From Agathobacter sp. (GTDB lineage: Bacteria; Bacillota; Clostridia; Lachnospirales; Lachnospiraceae): DNA of 36,467 nucleotides. The position numbers and the translations under genes are program-made. Where the stretch lies: the NCBI GenBank assembly GCA_017409825.1, contig JAFQRZ010000031.1:1-36467 (forward strand). The letters are read 5' to 3'. This document shows, one piece after another, positions 14,478-23,386 of this stretch (its first letter is position 1; every line of letters begins with the position of its first letter). The notes under the pieces are model-generated. The model saw only the letters and a list, made by a program, of their open reading frames with translations, searched no databases and had not been told where the DNA came from.

Positions 14478-15158
14478 ATGGAAGCATACAAGCAGGAATT
14501 TATTGAATTTATGGTAGAAAGTGACGTGTTAAAGTTTGGTGATTTCACTTTGAAAAGTGGTCGTAAATCTCCATTCTTCATGAACGCAGGTGCTTACGTA
14601 ACAGGTTCTCAGCTCATGAGACTTGGCGAATACTATGCAAAAGCGATTCATGATAACTATGGTGATGACTTTGACGTATTATTTGGACCAGCCTACAAGG
14701 GTATTCCAATTGCAGTAGTGACAGCGATTGCATACAGCAATTTATATGGCAAAGAAGTACGTTACTGCTCAGATAGAAAAGAAGAAAAAGACCATGGTGC
14801 AGACAAGGGAAGCTTCCTTGGTAGCAAGTTAAAAGATGGTGACAGAGTGGTTATGATTGAAGACGTTACGACATCTGGTAAATCTATGGAAGAAACCGTT
14901 CCAAAGGTAAAAGGTGCTGCTGATGTTACAATCGTAGGTCTTATGGTTTCTTTAAACCGTATGGAAGTTGGCCTTGGTGGCGTAAAGAGTGCCTTAGATG
15001 AAATCAAGGAAACCTATGGTTTTGATGCAAAAGCTATCGTAACAATGGCAGAAGTTACAGAACATTTACACAATCGTGAATGCCAGGGCAGAGTGGTAAT
15101 CGACGATGAAATCAAAGCAGCAATTGACAAATACTACGAACAGTATGGCTGCAAATAA
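14478..15158 (+). CDS. pyrE: Orotate phosphoribosyltransferase
   Basis: A 226-residue enzyme that joins orotate to PRPP giving orotidine 5'-phosphate, the fifth step of pyrimidine synthesis, in the cytoplasm. FTLKSGRKSPFFMNAG is the substrate-binding start typical of OPRTases, and VVMIEDVTTSGKSMEET is the PRPP-binding motif with its two acidic residues; the K-E-E-K-D-H-G loop is the flexible catalytic loop. ATG 14478 follows ACGGAGG. It overlaps the VanZ-like gene by 14 bases and heads a tight gene row up to the aminopeptidase. The other pyr genes are not in the window. No pyrimidine attenuator is visible in the short leader. Confidence 0.96.
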   Translation: MEAYKQEFIEFMVESDVLKFGDFTLKSGRKSPFFMNAGAYVTGSQLMRLGEYYAKAIHDNYGDDFDVLFGPAYKGIPIAVVTAIAYSNLYGKEVRYCSDRKEEKDHGADKGSFLGSKLKDGDRVVMIEDVTTSGKSMEETVPKVKGAADVTIVGLMVSLNRMEVGLGGVKSALDEIKETYGFDAKAIVTMAEVTEHLHNRECQGRVVIDDEIKAAIDKYYEQYGCK

Positions 15159-15606
15159 GAAAGATAATAAGCTGGTAATGTGGGTATGCTTTGTAGCATA
15201 CCTACTTTTGCTGGTATATGTAGTTTTTTTTAGCTCTGGATTTGGCAGAGAGGATCATGCAGAGTATCGATACAATCTGACTCTGTTTCAAGAGATTGGG
15301 AGATATTACGGCGTGGGTATTCGAACAGGTTACTGGAGCTTGTTTGGGCTGAATGTCATAGGGAATATTTGCGTTTTTATGCCTTGGGGAATGTTTCTGC
15401 CAAGTCTTTTTGTAAAGTGCAGAAAATTATTGTTGGTGGTTGTGCTTAGTTTAGAGTTAAGTCTCCTCGTTGAAGTGATTCAGCTGGTAACGAGGGTCGG
15501 AAGTTTTGATGTGGACGACCTGTTACTCAATACGATAGGTGGTATGCTGGGATATTTCATATATAAAATATTTACGGGCATAACTAGTTTGAGGCGAAAA
15601 GGATAA
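15145..15606 (+). CDS. VanZ-like membrane protein
   Basis: A 153-residue membrane protein with four hydrophobic segments (about 12-30, 65-85, 90-110 and 125-145). The patterns LFGLNVIGNICVFMPWGMFL and VEVIQLVTRVGSFDVDDLLLN, with the acidic pair in the D-x-DDLLLNTIGG stretch, are typical of the VanZ family; VanZ itself gives low-level teicoplanin resistance, but most members are of unknown role in the envelope. ATG 15145 lies inside the end of pyrE, so translation is coupled; the longer frame (15106) is less likely. Its place behind pyrE seems to be a matter of operon packing, not of pathway. Confidence 0.85.
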   Translation: MAANKKDNKLVMWVCFVAYLLLLVYVVFFSSGFGREDHAEYRYNLTLFQEIGRYYGVGIRTGYWSLFGLNVIGNICVFMPWGMFLPSLFVKCRKLLLVVVLSLELSLLVEVIQLVTRVGSFDVDDLLLNTIGGMLGYFIYKIFTGITSLRRKG

Positions 15607-15631
15607 GAGGAATAGAAAAGGAAGATACAGG

Positions 15632-15958
15632 ATGAGAAGAAGACGAAGGTCCTATAAGTTTACAGAGAAAACGCATTCCAAAAAAGCGATGGTTTCTTTT
15701 GGGTTGGCAGTAGTTACTTTTGTAACTTATTTTGTTTTTGTATTTTTATCATATAAGGCAGCAGGTCAGCTTTCTGCATATTATGGTGCAGTGGGAGTGC
15801 TGGCAATGCTAGTGGCAATCGTATCAATGGGATTGGCGATTTCCACATTAAGGGAAGAAGACTCCTTTACATTATTTCCACGAATGGCATTAGGTGTGTC
15901 CATCGTGTCTACTGTTTTGTGGGTTGGAAATTATGTGCAGGGATTTATGAGAGGTTGA
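15632..15958 (+). CDS. DUF6142-like small membrane protein
   Basis: A 108-residue protein. An arginine-rich start (MRRRRRSYKFTEKTHSKKAM) is followed by three hydrophobic segments at about 22-43, 50-70 and 85-103, with the conserved-looking STLREEDSFTLFPRMALGVS between the last two. This layout matches DUF6142, a small family of Lachnospiraceae of unknown function; positive residues inside predict a cytoplasmic N-terminus. The ribosome site is weak (GGAAGATACAGG). The stop is one base before the start of the aminopeptidase, so the two are coupled. Confidence 0.75.
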   Translation: MRRRRRSYKFTEKTHSKKAMVSFGLAVVTFVTYFVFVFLSYKAAGQLSAYYGAVGVLAMLVAIVSMGLAISTLREEDSFTLFPRMALGVSIVSTVLWVGNYVQGFMRG

Positions 15959-15959
15959 T

Positions 15960-17987
15960 ATGAAATATTTAGAATTAATTAAAGAAAGCAATGAAGAATT
16001 GTTAGAGCGCTATGAATTGGTGTCAGAGCGTGTGGCAGAATTGGCAAAGGATGCTAGTGAAGCAGGAAAATATGCAGATTATTTTGAGAAGACAGCACAG
16101 TATCTGGTGCTTTTAAATACTATTGTGGATGATGCAAGAAATGGGAAGATTTCTAGCATGGATGAAGAAAAAGGCAAGGAAATCAATGAGAAGCTCTATG
16201 CAGATATTTTAGGTGAGACATACAATACAAGCTATGCGAATCCAAGCTATGCCGTAGAGCAGTTCGGCGTGGAAGCAGGACAAATTTTGACTGCCCTTCA
16301 TGCGAGAATCCGTGGCTGCCGTTTGAGCGTGTTTGAAGGAAGCTTGCAGAATGTATGTATTTTAAGTGAGTTGTTTGTAGAATTATACAGCTATTTCTGT
16401 GAAGAGGCAGTAGAGCTTTCTTTGGTAAAAGATGCACTTTATTCCTTCATGCATGACTATACAGAGGTGTTCAATGAAGATGCAATTGCACGTCTTGTAA
16501 ACCCAGATTATGATTATTATGCAGATATTGTGATGGATAGTAATTTATCTACTACTGCATATTTATATCGTTATGGTTTATTTGTAGGGGAAAATGAAAT
16601 TGGTATTTCGCAGTTCTTAAATACCTTCTCAGACGAAGAGATGCAGGCAATGGCAGATACCTATACCGAAGGATATCGTATGGGCTTTGTGGCGACTCAG
16701 AAGGATTTAAGCAAAAAGACCACAGCAGAAGTGCGTTATCCAATCGGTTTTGAACGTATGGTTCGTGTTGCAGTAAAGAATTTTGAAAAGTTAAACTTAC
16801 GTTGTGTACTCCGTCCATACAGCACATCTGCAAACAAGCAGTATGATTATGACCACAGAGAAAACCATGCACTCTGGATGGACAAGGCCTATGTAGAAAG
16901 AAGCTTAGAAGTATACCGTACAGTATTTGAAAAATACAAAGATATCTGTCCAGGATACGCAGGCCCAGCAGTAATTGAAGTGTTTGGAGAGGTGCCATTT
17001 TCTCCAGCAAGCAAGGATGCAAATATTCGCTTGGATGAAAAACAGCAGCAGCTTTCTATCTATGAACGTAGTCAGTTTGGACAGATGTTAAACAAGGCGA
17101 TTCATGGAGAAGAAAGAAGCTTTACGATTATTGCTTACCCAATTCCTGAAATCGGAGAGCGATTTGAAGAAATCTTTGCTGAAACTGTGAAGCTGAACAC
17201 CTTGGATTATGTGCTTTACCGTGATATGCAGCAGAAGATGATTGATGTATTAGATCAGGCGGAAAAGGTACACATTTTAGGCGCGAATGGCAACAAGACA
17301 GATTTGTATGTGTCTATCTATCCACTCGAAAATCCTGAGAAAGAGACTGCCTTTGAAAACTGTGTGGCAGATGTAAATATTCCAGTTGGTGAAGTATTTA
17401 CTTCTCCAGTATTAAAAGGAACGACAGGTAAGCTTCATGTAAGCCAGGTTTACCTTGGAAATTATAATTATCTGAACCTTGAAATTGATTTCGTAGATGG
17501 TATGATTACGAACTACACCTGTACGAACTTTGAAAACGAGGAAGAAAACAAGAAATACATTCAGGATAATATCCTTCATCATCACGATACATTGGCACTT
17601 GGCGAATTTGCTATTGGAACAAACACCACTGCCTATAAGATGGCACGCCAGTACGATATCGCTGCTAAATTGCCAATTCTCATTGCTGAAAAAACTGGCC
17701 CACACTTTGCGGTTGGCGATACCTGCTTTACTTATGATGAAGACAATATCACTTACAATCCAGATGGCAAAGCGATTGTGGCTCGTGACAATGAAGTTTC
17801 TATCCAGAGAAAGACAGACATGTCAAAGGCTTACTTCAACTGTCATACAGATATTACAATTCCGTATGATGAATTGGGACATATCAAAGTAATTAGAAAA
17901 GATGGAAGTACAGAAGATATCATTGTAGATGGTAGATTCGTGGTTCCAGGAACGGAAGAACTTAATAAACCATTGGATGAAATGTAG
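15960..17987 (+). CDS. M29-family metallo-aminopeptidase (AmpS/PepS type), extended
   Basis: A 675-residue cytoplasmic peptidase. The C-terminal two thirds (from about 250) is the M29 domain with the metal-binding signatures NIPVGEVFTSP (E478), LGEFAIGTN (E549) and EKTGPHFAVGD (H582), and the final RKTDMSKAYFNCHTDITIPY with H/D ligands. M29 enzymes remove N-terminal residues of peptides with two metal ions. The family is usually about 410 residues; the additional N-terminal 250 helical residues occur in Lachnospiraceae members and are of unknown role. ATG 15960 follows GAGAGGTTGAT. It closes the pyrE operon, with a strong terminator at 17995. Confidence 0.9.
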   Translation: MKYLELIKESNEELLERYELVSERVAELAKDASEAGKYADYFEKTAQYLVLLNTIVDDARNGKISSMDEEKGKEINEKLYADILGETYNTSYANPSYAVEQFGVEAGQILTALHARIRGCRLSVFEGSLQNVCILSELFVELYSYFCEEAVELSLVKDALYSFMHDYTEVFNEDAIARLVNPDYDYYADIVMDSNLSTTAYLYRYGLFVGENEIGISQFLNTFSDEEMQAMADTYTEGYRMGFVATQKDLSKKTTAEVRYPIGFERMVRVAVKNFEKLNLRCVLRPYSTSANKQYDYDHRENHALWMDKAYVERSLEVYRTVFEKYKDICPGYAGPAVIEVFGEVPFSPASKDANIRLDEKQQQLSIYERSQFGQMLNKAIHGEERSFTIIAYPIPEIGERFEEIFAETVKLNTLDYVLYRDMQQKMIDVLDQAEKVHILGANGNKTDLYVSIYPLENPEKETAFENCVADVNIPVGEVFTSPVLKGTTGKLHVSQVYLGNYNYLNLEIDFVDGMITNYTCTNFENEEENKKYIQDNILHHHDTLALGEFAIGTNTTAYKMARQYDIAAKLPILIAEKTGPHFAVGDTCFTYDEDNITYNPDGKAIVARDNEVSIQRKTDMSKAYFNCHTDITIPYDELGHIKVIRKDGSTEDIIVDGRFVVPGTEELNKPLDEM

Positions 17988-17994
17988 AAAAGCT

Positions 17995-18028
17995 GGCGGG
18001 ATGAGTATATATCAATCCCGCCTTTTTT
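17995..18028 (+). terminator. Rho-independent terminator of the pyrE-aminopeptidase operon
   Basis: Arms GGCGGGAT (17995-18002) and ATCCCGCC (18015-18022), then TTTTTT. Confidence 0.93.
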
Positions 18029-18035
18029 GTTGCTG

Positions 18036-18054
18036 AAAAGTGACAATATTGTAA
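18036..18054 (+). promoter_or_regulatory. Operator-like box of the two-component/ABC module, copy 1
   Basis: AAAAGTGAC-N4-TTGTAA; the inner part TGACAATATTGTAA is a near-palindrome. The same 15 fixed bases recur at 19802-19820 in front of the ABC genes. A TATAAT (18079-18084) lies 24 bases downstream, in front of the regulator gene. It resembles the regulator boxes of Bce-type systems. Confidence 0.6.
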
Positions 18055-18118
18055 CTGTACCTGTGATATAAAACCGGCTATAATAAACACATCATAAAAG
18101 GAACAAAGGAAACAAGTG

Positions 18119-18787
18119 ATGACAAAGATATTGATTGTAGAAGACGATAAGGGAATCGTAGAGAATCTGACGGAATTTCTAACAAACGAAGGGTTTTCGA
18201 TAGCGTCAGCGAGTGGACAGAAAAAGGCGTTAGAATTTGTAGAGCAGGAGCATTTTGATTTAGTTTTACTGGATATTTCGATTGCGGATGGCAATGGGTT
18301 TGCGGTTTGTTCTGCTATCAAAGCAGATTATAATATTCCAATCATTTTTCTAACTGCTTCCGGCGATGAGTATAGTACCGTAACGGGATTTAATTTGGGG
18401 GCGGATGATTATATAGCAAAGCCATTTCGACCAAGAGAGTTGGTGTCGCGTATCAAAAATATTCTTCGCCTAACAGGAAGTGCTGGTTCTGTGACAGTGC
18501 TTGGTGATGTTTTTGTAGATACAGTAAAGGGTACGGCAAAGAAGAATGGGCAGGAACTTTATCTGTCGGCATTGGAATATCGTCTGCTCTTGGCTTTTAT
18601 CAATCATCGTGGAGCCATTCTTTCTAGAACACAGCTTTTAGAAATGATTTGGGATATCGCAGGAGAGTTTGTAAATGACAATACATTGACGGTTTATATC
18701 AAACGTCTAAGAGAAAAGATAGAGGATGATCCACAAAATCCACAGATAATAAAGACGGTTCGTGGACTGGGGTATCGTGTCGATTAA
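18119..18787 (+). CDS. OmpR/BceR-type response regulator
   Basis: A 222-residue regulator: receiver domain (1-115) with D52 in LVLLDISIADGNG, a DD pair in IVEDDKG and the lysine in IAKPFRPREL; then an OmpR winged helix (about 130-222) with LSALEYRLLLAFINHRGAIL and the closing TVRGLGYRVD. ATG 18119 is used; GTG 18116 directly before it is possible. It is followed by the kinase after nine bases. With the kinase and the FtsX-type ABC transporter it forms a typical envelope-stress or peptide-antibiotic sensing set of Firmicutes. The shared box at 18036 and 19802 suggests that it controls itself and the transporter. Confidence 0.93.
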   Translation: MTKILIVEDDKGIVENLTEFLTNEGFSIASASGQKKALEFVEQEHFDLVLLDISIADGNGFAVCSAIKADYNIPIIFLTASGDEYSTVTGFNLGADDYIAKPFRPRELVSRIKNILRLTGSAGSVTVLGDVFVDTVKGTAKKNGQELYLSALEYRLLLAFINHRGAILSRTQLLEMIWDIAGEFVNDNTLTVYIKRLREKIEDDPQNPQIIKTVRGLGYRVD

Positions 18788-18796
18788 GGAGAGCGT

Positions 18797-19798
18797 ATGA
18801 GGCTATTAAGAAACAAAGAAGTACGAAATGAATGCTTGGTGTTAATTGTGATTACCATTGTGGCAAGCATTGTAGCAGGGCTATGGAATCCAGCCTGTGG
18901 AGGCTGTGTTTTGGTAGTATGCGCTATGTTGAATGGCGTTCATTTAGTAAATACCTACAGAAGATATCGAAGAATTGAGGCATTGTCCGCAGATATCAAC
19001 CGTATCCTGCATGATGATATACATATCTCCTTTGACAAATATGAGGAAGGAGAACTAGCGATTTTGGAGAGCGAAGTACAGAAAATGGTAGTGCGCTTGC
19101 GAGAACAGCAGGGACAGCTTTTGGCAGATAAGAAATATCTGGCGGAGTCCATTGCAGATATTTCGCATCAAATCAGGACTCCCTTGACCTCGATTAATTT
19201 GTTGCTTTCTTTTTTGGCAGAATCAGATATTACAGAAGAAAAAAGACAGAAAACCATTCGTGAGTTGTATGAATTATTATCTCGAATTGATTGGCTGATT
19301 ACGACTTTGCTTAAGATTTCAAAACTGGACGCAGGAACGATTCAGCTAAACAAGGAAAATGTGTTGATGAAAAATTTGATAATGCAAAGTGTAGAACCAC
19401 TTTTGGTGCCAATCGAACTGCGTGGTCTGGAGGTTAAAGTAGAAGCACAGGGCAAGTTTGTGGGAGATGTGAAGTGGACGAGTGAGGCAATAGGAAACAT
19501 TGTCAAAAACTGTATGGAGCATACACCAATGGGAGGAACTTTGCAGATACAGGCGAGTGAAAATGCTTTGTATCAGGAAATTATAGTGGAAGATACGGGG
19601 TGTGGCATTGCACCAGAAGATTTGCCACATATTTTTGAACGATTTTATAAAGGGAAAAATTCAAACGATAAAAGCTTTGGCATAGGCTTGGCTTTGGCTC
19701 GAGGCATCATTACTGCACAGAATGGCACGATTAAGGTGGAAAATAAAAAGACAAACGGGGCGAAATTTACCCTGCGCTTTTATAAAGAGTTGTCTTGA
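18797..19798 (+). CDS. Short sensor histidine kinase (BceS-like, intramembrane sensing)
   Basis: A 333-residue kinase, the usual BceS length. Two hydrophobic segments (about 13-28 and 34-50) are linked by only a few residues (NPACGG), so there is almost no outer sensor domain; such kinases learn of the signal from their partner transporter. The phosphorylated H124 lies in ADISHQIRTPLTS; the ATPase part has N box NIVKNCMEHT, G1 DTGCGIAPED, F box FERFYKG and G2 FGIGLALARGI. AAGGAG precedes ATG 18797. It is followed, 112 bases later, by the transporter genes with their own control region. Confidence 0.93.
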   Translation: MRLLRNKEVRNECLVLIVITIVASIVAGLWNPACGGCVLVVCAMLNGVHLVNTYRRYRRIEALSADINRILHDDIHISFDKYEEGELAILESEVQKMVVRLREQQGQLLADKKYLAESIADISHQIRTPLTSINLLLSFLAESDITEEKRQKTIRELYELLSRIDWLITTLLKISKLDAGTIQLNKENVLMKNLIMQSVEPLLVPIELRGLEVKVEAQGKFVGDVKWTSEAIGNIVKNCMEHTPMGGTLQIQASENALYQEIIVEDTGCGIAPEDLPHIFERFYKGKNSNDKSFGIGLALARGIITAQNGTIKVENKKTNGAKFTLRFYKELS

Positions 19799-19801
19799 AG
19801 T

Positions 19802-19820
19802 AAAAGTGACGGATTTGTAA
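19802..19820 (+). promoter_or_regulatory. Operator-like box of the two-component/ABC module, copy 2
   Basis: AAAAGTGAC-N4-TTGTAA, same fixed bases and spacing as copy 1. About 20 bases further a short dyad TGTCA-N3-TGACA includes a TTGACA that could be the -35 box of the ABC operon; no clear -10 box is seen behind it. Confidence 0.6.
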
Positions 19821-19910
19821 GGGAAAAGTCATGGGACTGTCATCTTGACATGATAGATTTTGATTGTAAGACACAGAGGGCATCTCTCTTGTAAGAAAAG
19901 GAGAAAACAA

Positions 19911-20594
19911 ATGGAAATCTTAAGAGTAGAAAATCTAAGCAAGATATATGGAAAAGCAGAAACCGAAGTGAAGGCTTTGGATAACGTATCCTTTTCCATT
20001 GAAAAAGGACAGTTTGTGGCGATTATCGGGCCTTCGGGTTCTGGAAAATCCACACTTTTACACATTTTAGGTGGTGTAGATAAACCAACCAGTGGAAAAG
20101 TATATGTAGACGGATGTGATGTATATGCACAAAACGATGAGCAGTTGGCAATTTTCCGTCGCCGTCAGGTGGGATTGATTTATCAGTTTTACAATTTGAT
20201 TCCTGTACTTAATGTGACAGAAAATATTACGCTTCCAGCACTTATGGATGGGCAGAAAGTAAATAAGGAGCGTTTACAGGAACTTTTACAGGTGTTGAAA
20301 TTAGAGGAAAGACAAAAGCATTTGCCAAATCAGTTATCCGGTGGACAGCAACAGAGGGTATCTATTGGACGAGCGCTTATGAATGCACCAGCAGTAGTGC
20401 TTGCGGATGAACCTACTGGAAATCTGGACAGTAAAAACAGTCAGGAAATCGTGGAGCTTTTGAAGCTTTCCAATAAGAAATATAATCAGACCTTGATTAT
20501 GATTACCCATGATGAAAATATTGCTCTTCAGGCAGACCGCATCATCGCTATCGAGGATGGAAAAATCATTCGAGATGAGGTGATTCGTTCATGA
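19911..20594 (+). CDS. ABC transporter ATPase (MacB/BceA/LolD type)
   Basis: A 227-residue ATPase with Walker A GPSGSGKS, Q loop (YQFYNLIPVLNV), signature LSGGQQQR, Walker B VVLADEPTGNLD and the switch histidine in IMITHDEN. It powers the FtsX-type permease encoded next; this class does mechanical work on peptides or lipids in the membrane more than classical transport. ATG 19911 follows AAAAGGAG; the 17 codons that could be added upstream belong to the control region. It overlaps the permease by four bases (ATGA), so the two are coupled. Confidence 0.96.
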   Translation: MEILRVENLSKIYGKAETEVKALDNVSFSIEKGQFVAIIGPSGSGKSTLLHILGGVDKPTSGKVYVDGCDVYAQNDEQLAIFRRRQVGLIYQFYNLIPVLNVTENITLPALMDGQKVNKERLQELLQVLKLEERQKHLPNQLSGGQQQRVSIGRALMNAPAVVLADEPTGNLDSKNSQEIVELLKLSNKKYNQTLIMITHDENIALQADRIIAIEDGKIIRDEVIRS

Positions 20595-23227
20595 GTATTT
20601 TTAACAAAGTAACCTTAGAAATTTTAAAGAAAAACAAAACACGTACGATTGTTACAATCATAGGCATTATTCTATCGGCAGCTATGTTTACAGCAGTTAC
20701 GACCACTGTTTCTACGTTGCAGAATTTTATGTTACAGGATGCCATTCATGAAACAGGAGATTGGCATGTTAGTGTAACAGAAGCAGACAAGAGCTTTTTT
20801 GAATTTATAAAGAATCCAGTTTCTTATGTGGAAGGTTCAGACTTTGCAAGTCCGGAAACAAAAGAATTATTTCAGGCGGGAAAAATAAAAAGCTATGTGT
20901 ACAGCCAGCAGCTGGGTTATGCCTATGCAGAAGGATGTACCAATGAATATAAGCCCTATCTTTATGTGATAGGCGCGGATAAAAGATTTTGTGAGACGAT
21001 GCCAGTACATTTGACCGGTGGGCGTTTGCCAGAAAAATCCGACGAAATTCTTTTGCCAGAACATTTGGCGGAAAATGGCGATGTACATTACAAAGTAGGT
21101 GAAGTACTTGCTTTAGAACTTGGAAGTCGTGTTAGTGAAGGTTGTGTATTAGGACAGCATAATCCTTTCCAAAAGCCAGAGGGTGATGACCCAGAAACTC
21201 AGGAAGTATATGAACATTTAGAGGTAGTAGAAACTCGCAATTATACGGTAGTAGGGTTTTATGAAAGACCAGATTTTGAAAACTATTCTGCACCAGGTTA
21301 TACAGCAATTACCGTGATGGATAAAGTAAGACCAGAAGAGGCTCTTTATAATTTCTATTTCAAAATGGAAGACCCAAAGGATGCGTTAGAATGGTATGGA
21401 TATTTGCCAGGGGCCTCATATAATTCTAGTGTGCTAACTTATATGGGGGTATCCGATTTTGTTGGATTTTATAGTGTGCTGTACGGTTTGGCAGCTATTT
21501 TATGTGGGCTAATTATGTTTGGTTCAGTATCCCTTATTTACAATGCGTTTTCCATTTCGGTATCGGAAAGAACCAAACAATTTGGGTTGCTTTCATCAAT
21601 TGGAGCAACGAAGAAACAGCTTCGTCAGATGGTGTTCTTTGAAGCCTTTGTAGTAAGTTTGATAGGTATTCCCCTCGGTATTTTAGCGGGGATAGGCGGT
21701 ATGGGGGTGACCTTCCATTTTATTGGAAAAGCATTTAGTTCCTTGATGGATTATACGGTTCCCCTTTCCCTTTGTATCTACCCAGTGTCGTTAGTAGCAG
21801 CTTGTGTGATTACATTGGCTACAGTGCTCATTTCGGCGTGGATTCCTTCAAAACGTGCCACCATAGTGACGGCTGTAGAAGCAATTCGACAGAGTGGAGA
21901 TGTAAAGCTTTCCAAACATGAAAAGAAGAAATTGCGTAAGACAGAAAAAGATGGAACAACTAGATTGGAACAGATGGTTCATCGAGTATTTGGTCTGTCT
22001 GGAATGATTGCAGATAAGTATTACAAACGCAATAAGAAGAAATATCGTGCGACGGTATTAAGTCTTTTTATGAGTATTGTACTCTTTGTTTCTGCATCTG
22101 CGTTTACAAGTTATTTGACGGATGCGGTAGAAAGTGGGTTTGAGAAGAATGGATACGATATCGTCTATAGTTATGATCCAACGTTGTATATGACTGATGA
22201 GGAAGTCGAAAATCTGGATTTTAAGAGTATGATTTCTCATGAAGTATTATCTGAATTATTTGATGAAGCAGAAGCTGTAACCGACGCAACGTATGTAGCA
22301 AAGAAAGGTAGCAGGATAGAAATTGACGGGCAGGAACTTTTCTTTGGGGTGGTATTTGTAGAAGATAGCGTATATGATGAATTCTTAAAAGAGCATAAGC
22401 TGGATAAAACGAAATATGCAAATCCAGAGCAACCACTTGGTGTTGCAATTGACGGAAGTACATTTTTTGACTATGAAGCAGAAAAATTTGTAACAAAGCA
22501 TTTTTTAGACTCAGAAGAATGTGAAATTACGTTAGGGAGTGGTACAGAGAACGTAACATTGCAGGTAGGCGCAGTGGTCGAAGGCAGACCATATTATGTA
22601 AATGATGTATATGAACTTTCGGTTGTGTATCCATATAGTTTAAGAGAAACTGTTTTGCAGGAAATGGCAAAGGAAACGTTTTTCTGTGATCATTATATTT
22701 TATCCCAAAATCATAAGTTATCTTATGAAGCGATGAAGAATACCGTGGTGGAGCAAGGTCTTAGCAAAAGAATGTTGACGGATTATGCAGAAGCGGCAGA
22801 AGAAAATCGTTTGCTTATTTTGATTGTAAATGTATTTTCGTATGGATTTATTGTGCTGATTTCCTTAATTGCGGCAGCCAATGTGTTTAACACAGTATCC
22901 ACGAATATTATTCTCAGAAGACGTGAGTTTGCGATGTTAAAATCTGTGGGGATGTCAAATAAAGAAATGAGCCGCATGATGAATTTTGAGTGTATCTTAT
23001 ACGGAAGTCGTGCATTGCTGTATGGCTTACCAGTTTCGGCGCTTATTACCTGGTTTATCTATCGTGTCATTTCCAATGGTTTTAGCGCGGGATTTTATCT
23101 GCCTTGGGGAGCGATTGCGATAGCTATATTTAGCGTATTTGCAGTTGTATTTGCGACAATGCTGTATTCCATGAGAAAGATTCAAGGGGACAATCCATTA
23201 GATGCACTTAAAAATGAGAATTTATAA
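20591..23227 (+). CDS. FtsX-like ABC permease, two FtsX domains
   Basis: An 878-residue permease. One membrane helix near the N-terminus (about 17-38) is followed by a large outer domain (40-290), a first FtsX domain (about 290-430) with the cytoplasmic motif SISVSERTKQFGLLSSIGAT, a charged linker, another helix near 480-500, a second outer domain (505-735) and a second FtsX domain (745-870) with NIILRRREFAMLKSVGMS. It is longer than BceB (about 650 residues) and has two outer domains, so it belongs to the wider group of Firmicute FtsX permeases beside such two-component systems. It starts within the ATPase stop and ends the operon. Substrate unknown: antimicrobial peptide or envelope component are the likely choices. 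Confidence 0.92.
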   Translation: MSIFNKVTLEILKKNKTRTIVTIIGIILSAAMFTAVTTTVSTLQNFMLQDAIHETGDWHVSVTEADKSFFEFIKNPVSYVEGSDFASPETKELFQAGKIKSYVYSQQLGYAYAEGCTNEYKPYLYVIGADKRFCETMPVHLTGGRLPEKSDEILLPEHLAENGDVHYKVGEVLALELGSRVSEGCVLGQHNPFQKPEGDDPETQEVYEHLEVVETRNYTVVGFYERPDFENYSAPGYTAITVMDKVRPEEALYNFYFKMEDPKDALEWYGYLPGASYNSSVLTYMGVSDFVGFYSVLYGLAAILCGLIMFGSVSLIYNAFSISVSERTKQFGLLSSIGATKKQLRQMVFFEAFVVSLIGIPLGILAGIGGMGVTFHFIGKAFSSLMDYTVPLSLCIYPVSLVAACVITLATVLISAWIPSKRATIVTAVEAIRQSGDVKLSKHEKKKLRKTEKDGTTRLEQMVHRVFGLSGMIADKYYKRNKKKYRATVLSLFMSIVLFVSASAFTSYLTDAVESGFEKNGYDIVYSYDPTLYMTDEEVENLDFKSMISHEVLSELFDEAEAVTDATYVAKKGSRIEIDGQELFFGVVFVEDSVYDEFLKEHKLDKTKYANPEQPLGVAIDGSTFFDYEAEKFVTKHFLDSEECEITLGSGTENVTLQVGAVVEGRPYYVNDVYELSVVYPYSLRETVLQEMAKETFFCDHYILSQNHKLSYEAMKNTVVEQGLSKRMLTDYAEAAEENRLLILIVNVFSYGFIVLISLIAAANVFNTVSTNIILRRREFAMLKSVGMSNKEMSRMMNFECILYGSRALLYGLPVSALITWFIYRVISNGFSAGFYLPWGAIAIAIFSVFAVVFATMLYSMRKIQGDNPLDALKNENL

Positions 23228-23290
23228 GCGTTGATTCAAAAAGACAAAAGCTTTATTAGAAAAACTAATCACAAAAATAACAATATATAA

Positions 23291-23345
23291 TTGGAAAAAG
23301 ATAGTGTTCAAAGGTATACTATAAGTGTGTCTTTTTGGACACTAT
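23291..23345 (+). promoter_or_regulatory. Promoter with flanking dyad in front of purM
   Basis: TTGGAA (23291-23296), 18 bases, TATACT (23315-23320). A 12-base inverted repeat, 23301-23312 against 23334-23345 with one mismatch, surrounds the -10 box and start site; it could be an operator. It does not match the Bacillus PurR box, and no purine riboswitch is visible. Confidence 0.5.
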
Positions 23346-23386
23346 TTTACTTATTTATTAAACGTTAAATACAGGAGGAAAGCATA

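Noticed and set aside
16552-17022. 156-codon minus-strand frame inside the aminopeptidase gene
   Set aside because: Shadow of the M29 coding sequence; no start signal.
23291-23345. PurR box or purine riboswitch before purM
   Set aside because: The dyad does not contain the CCGAAC core and no guanine or adenine aptamer is visible.
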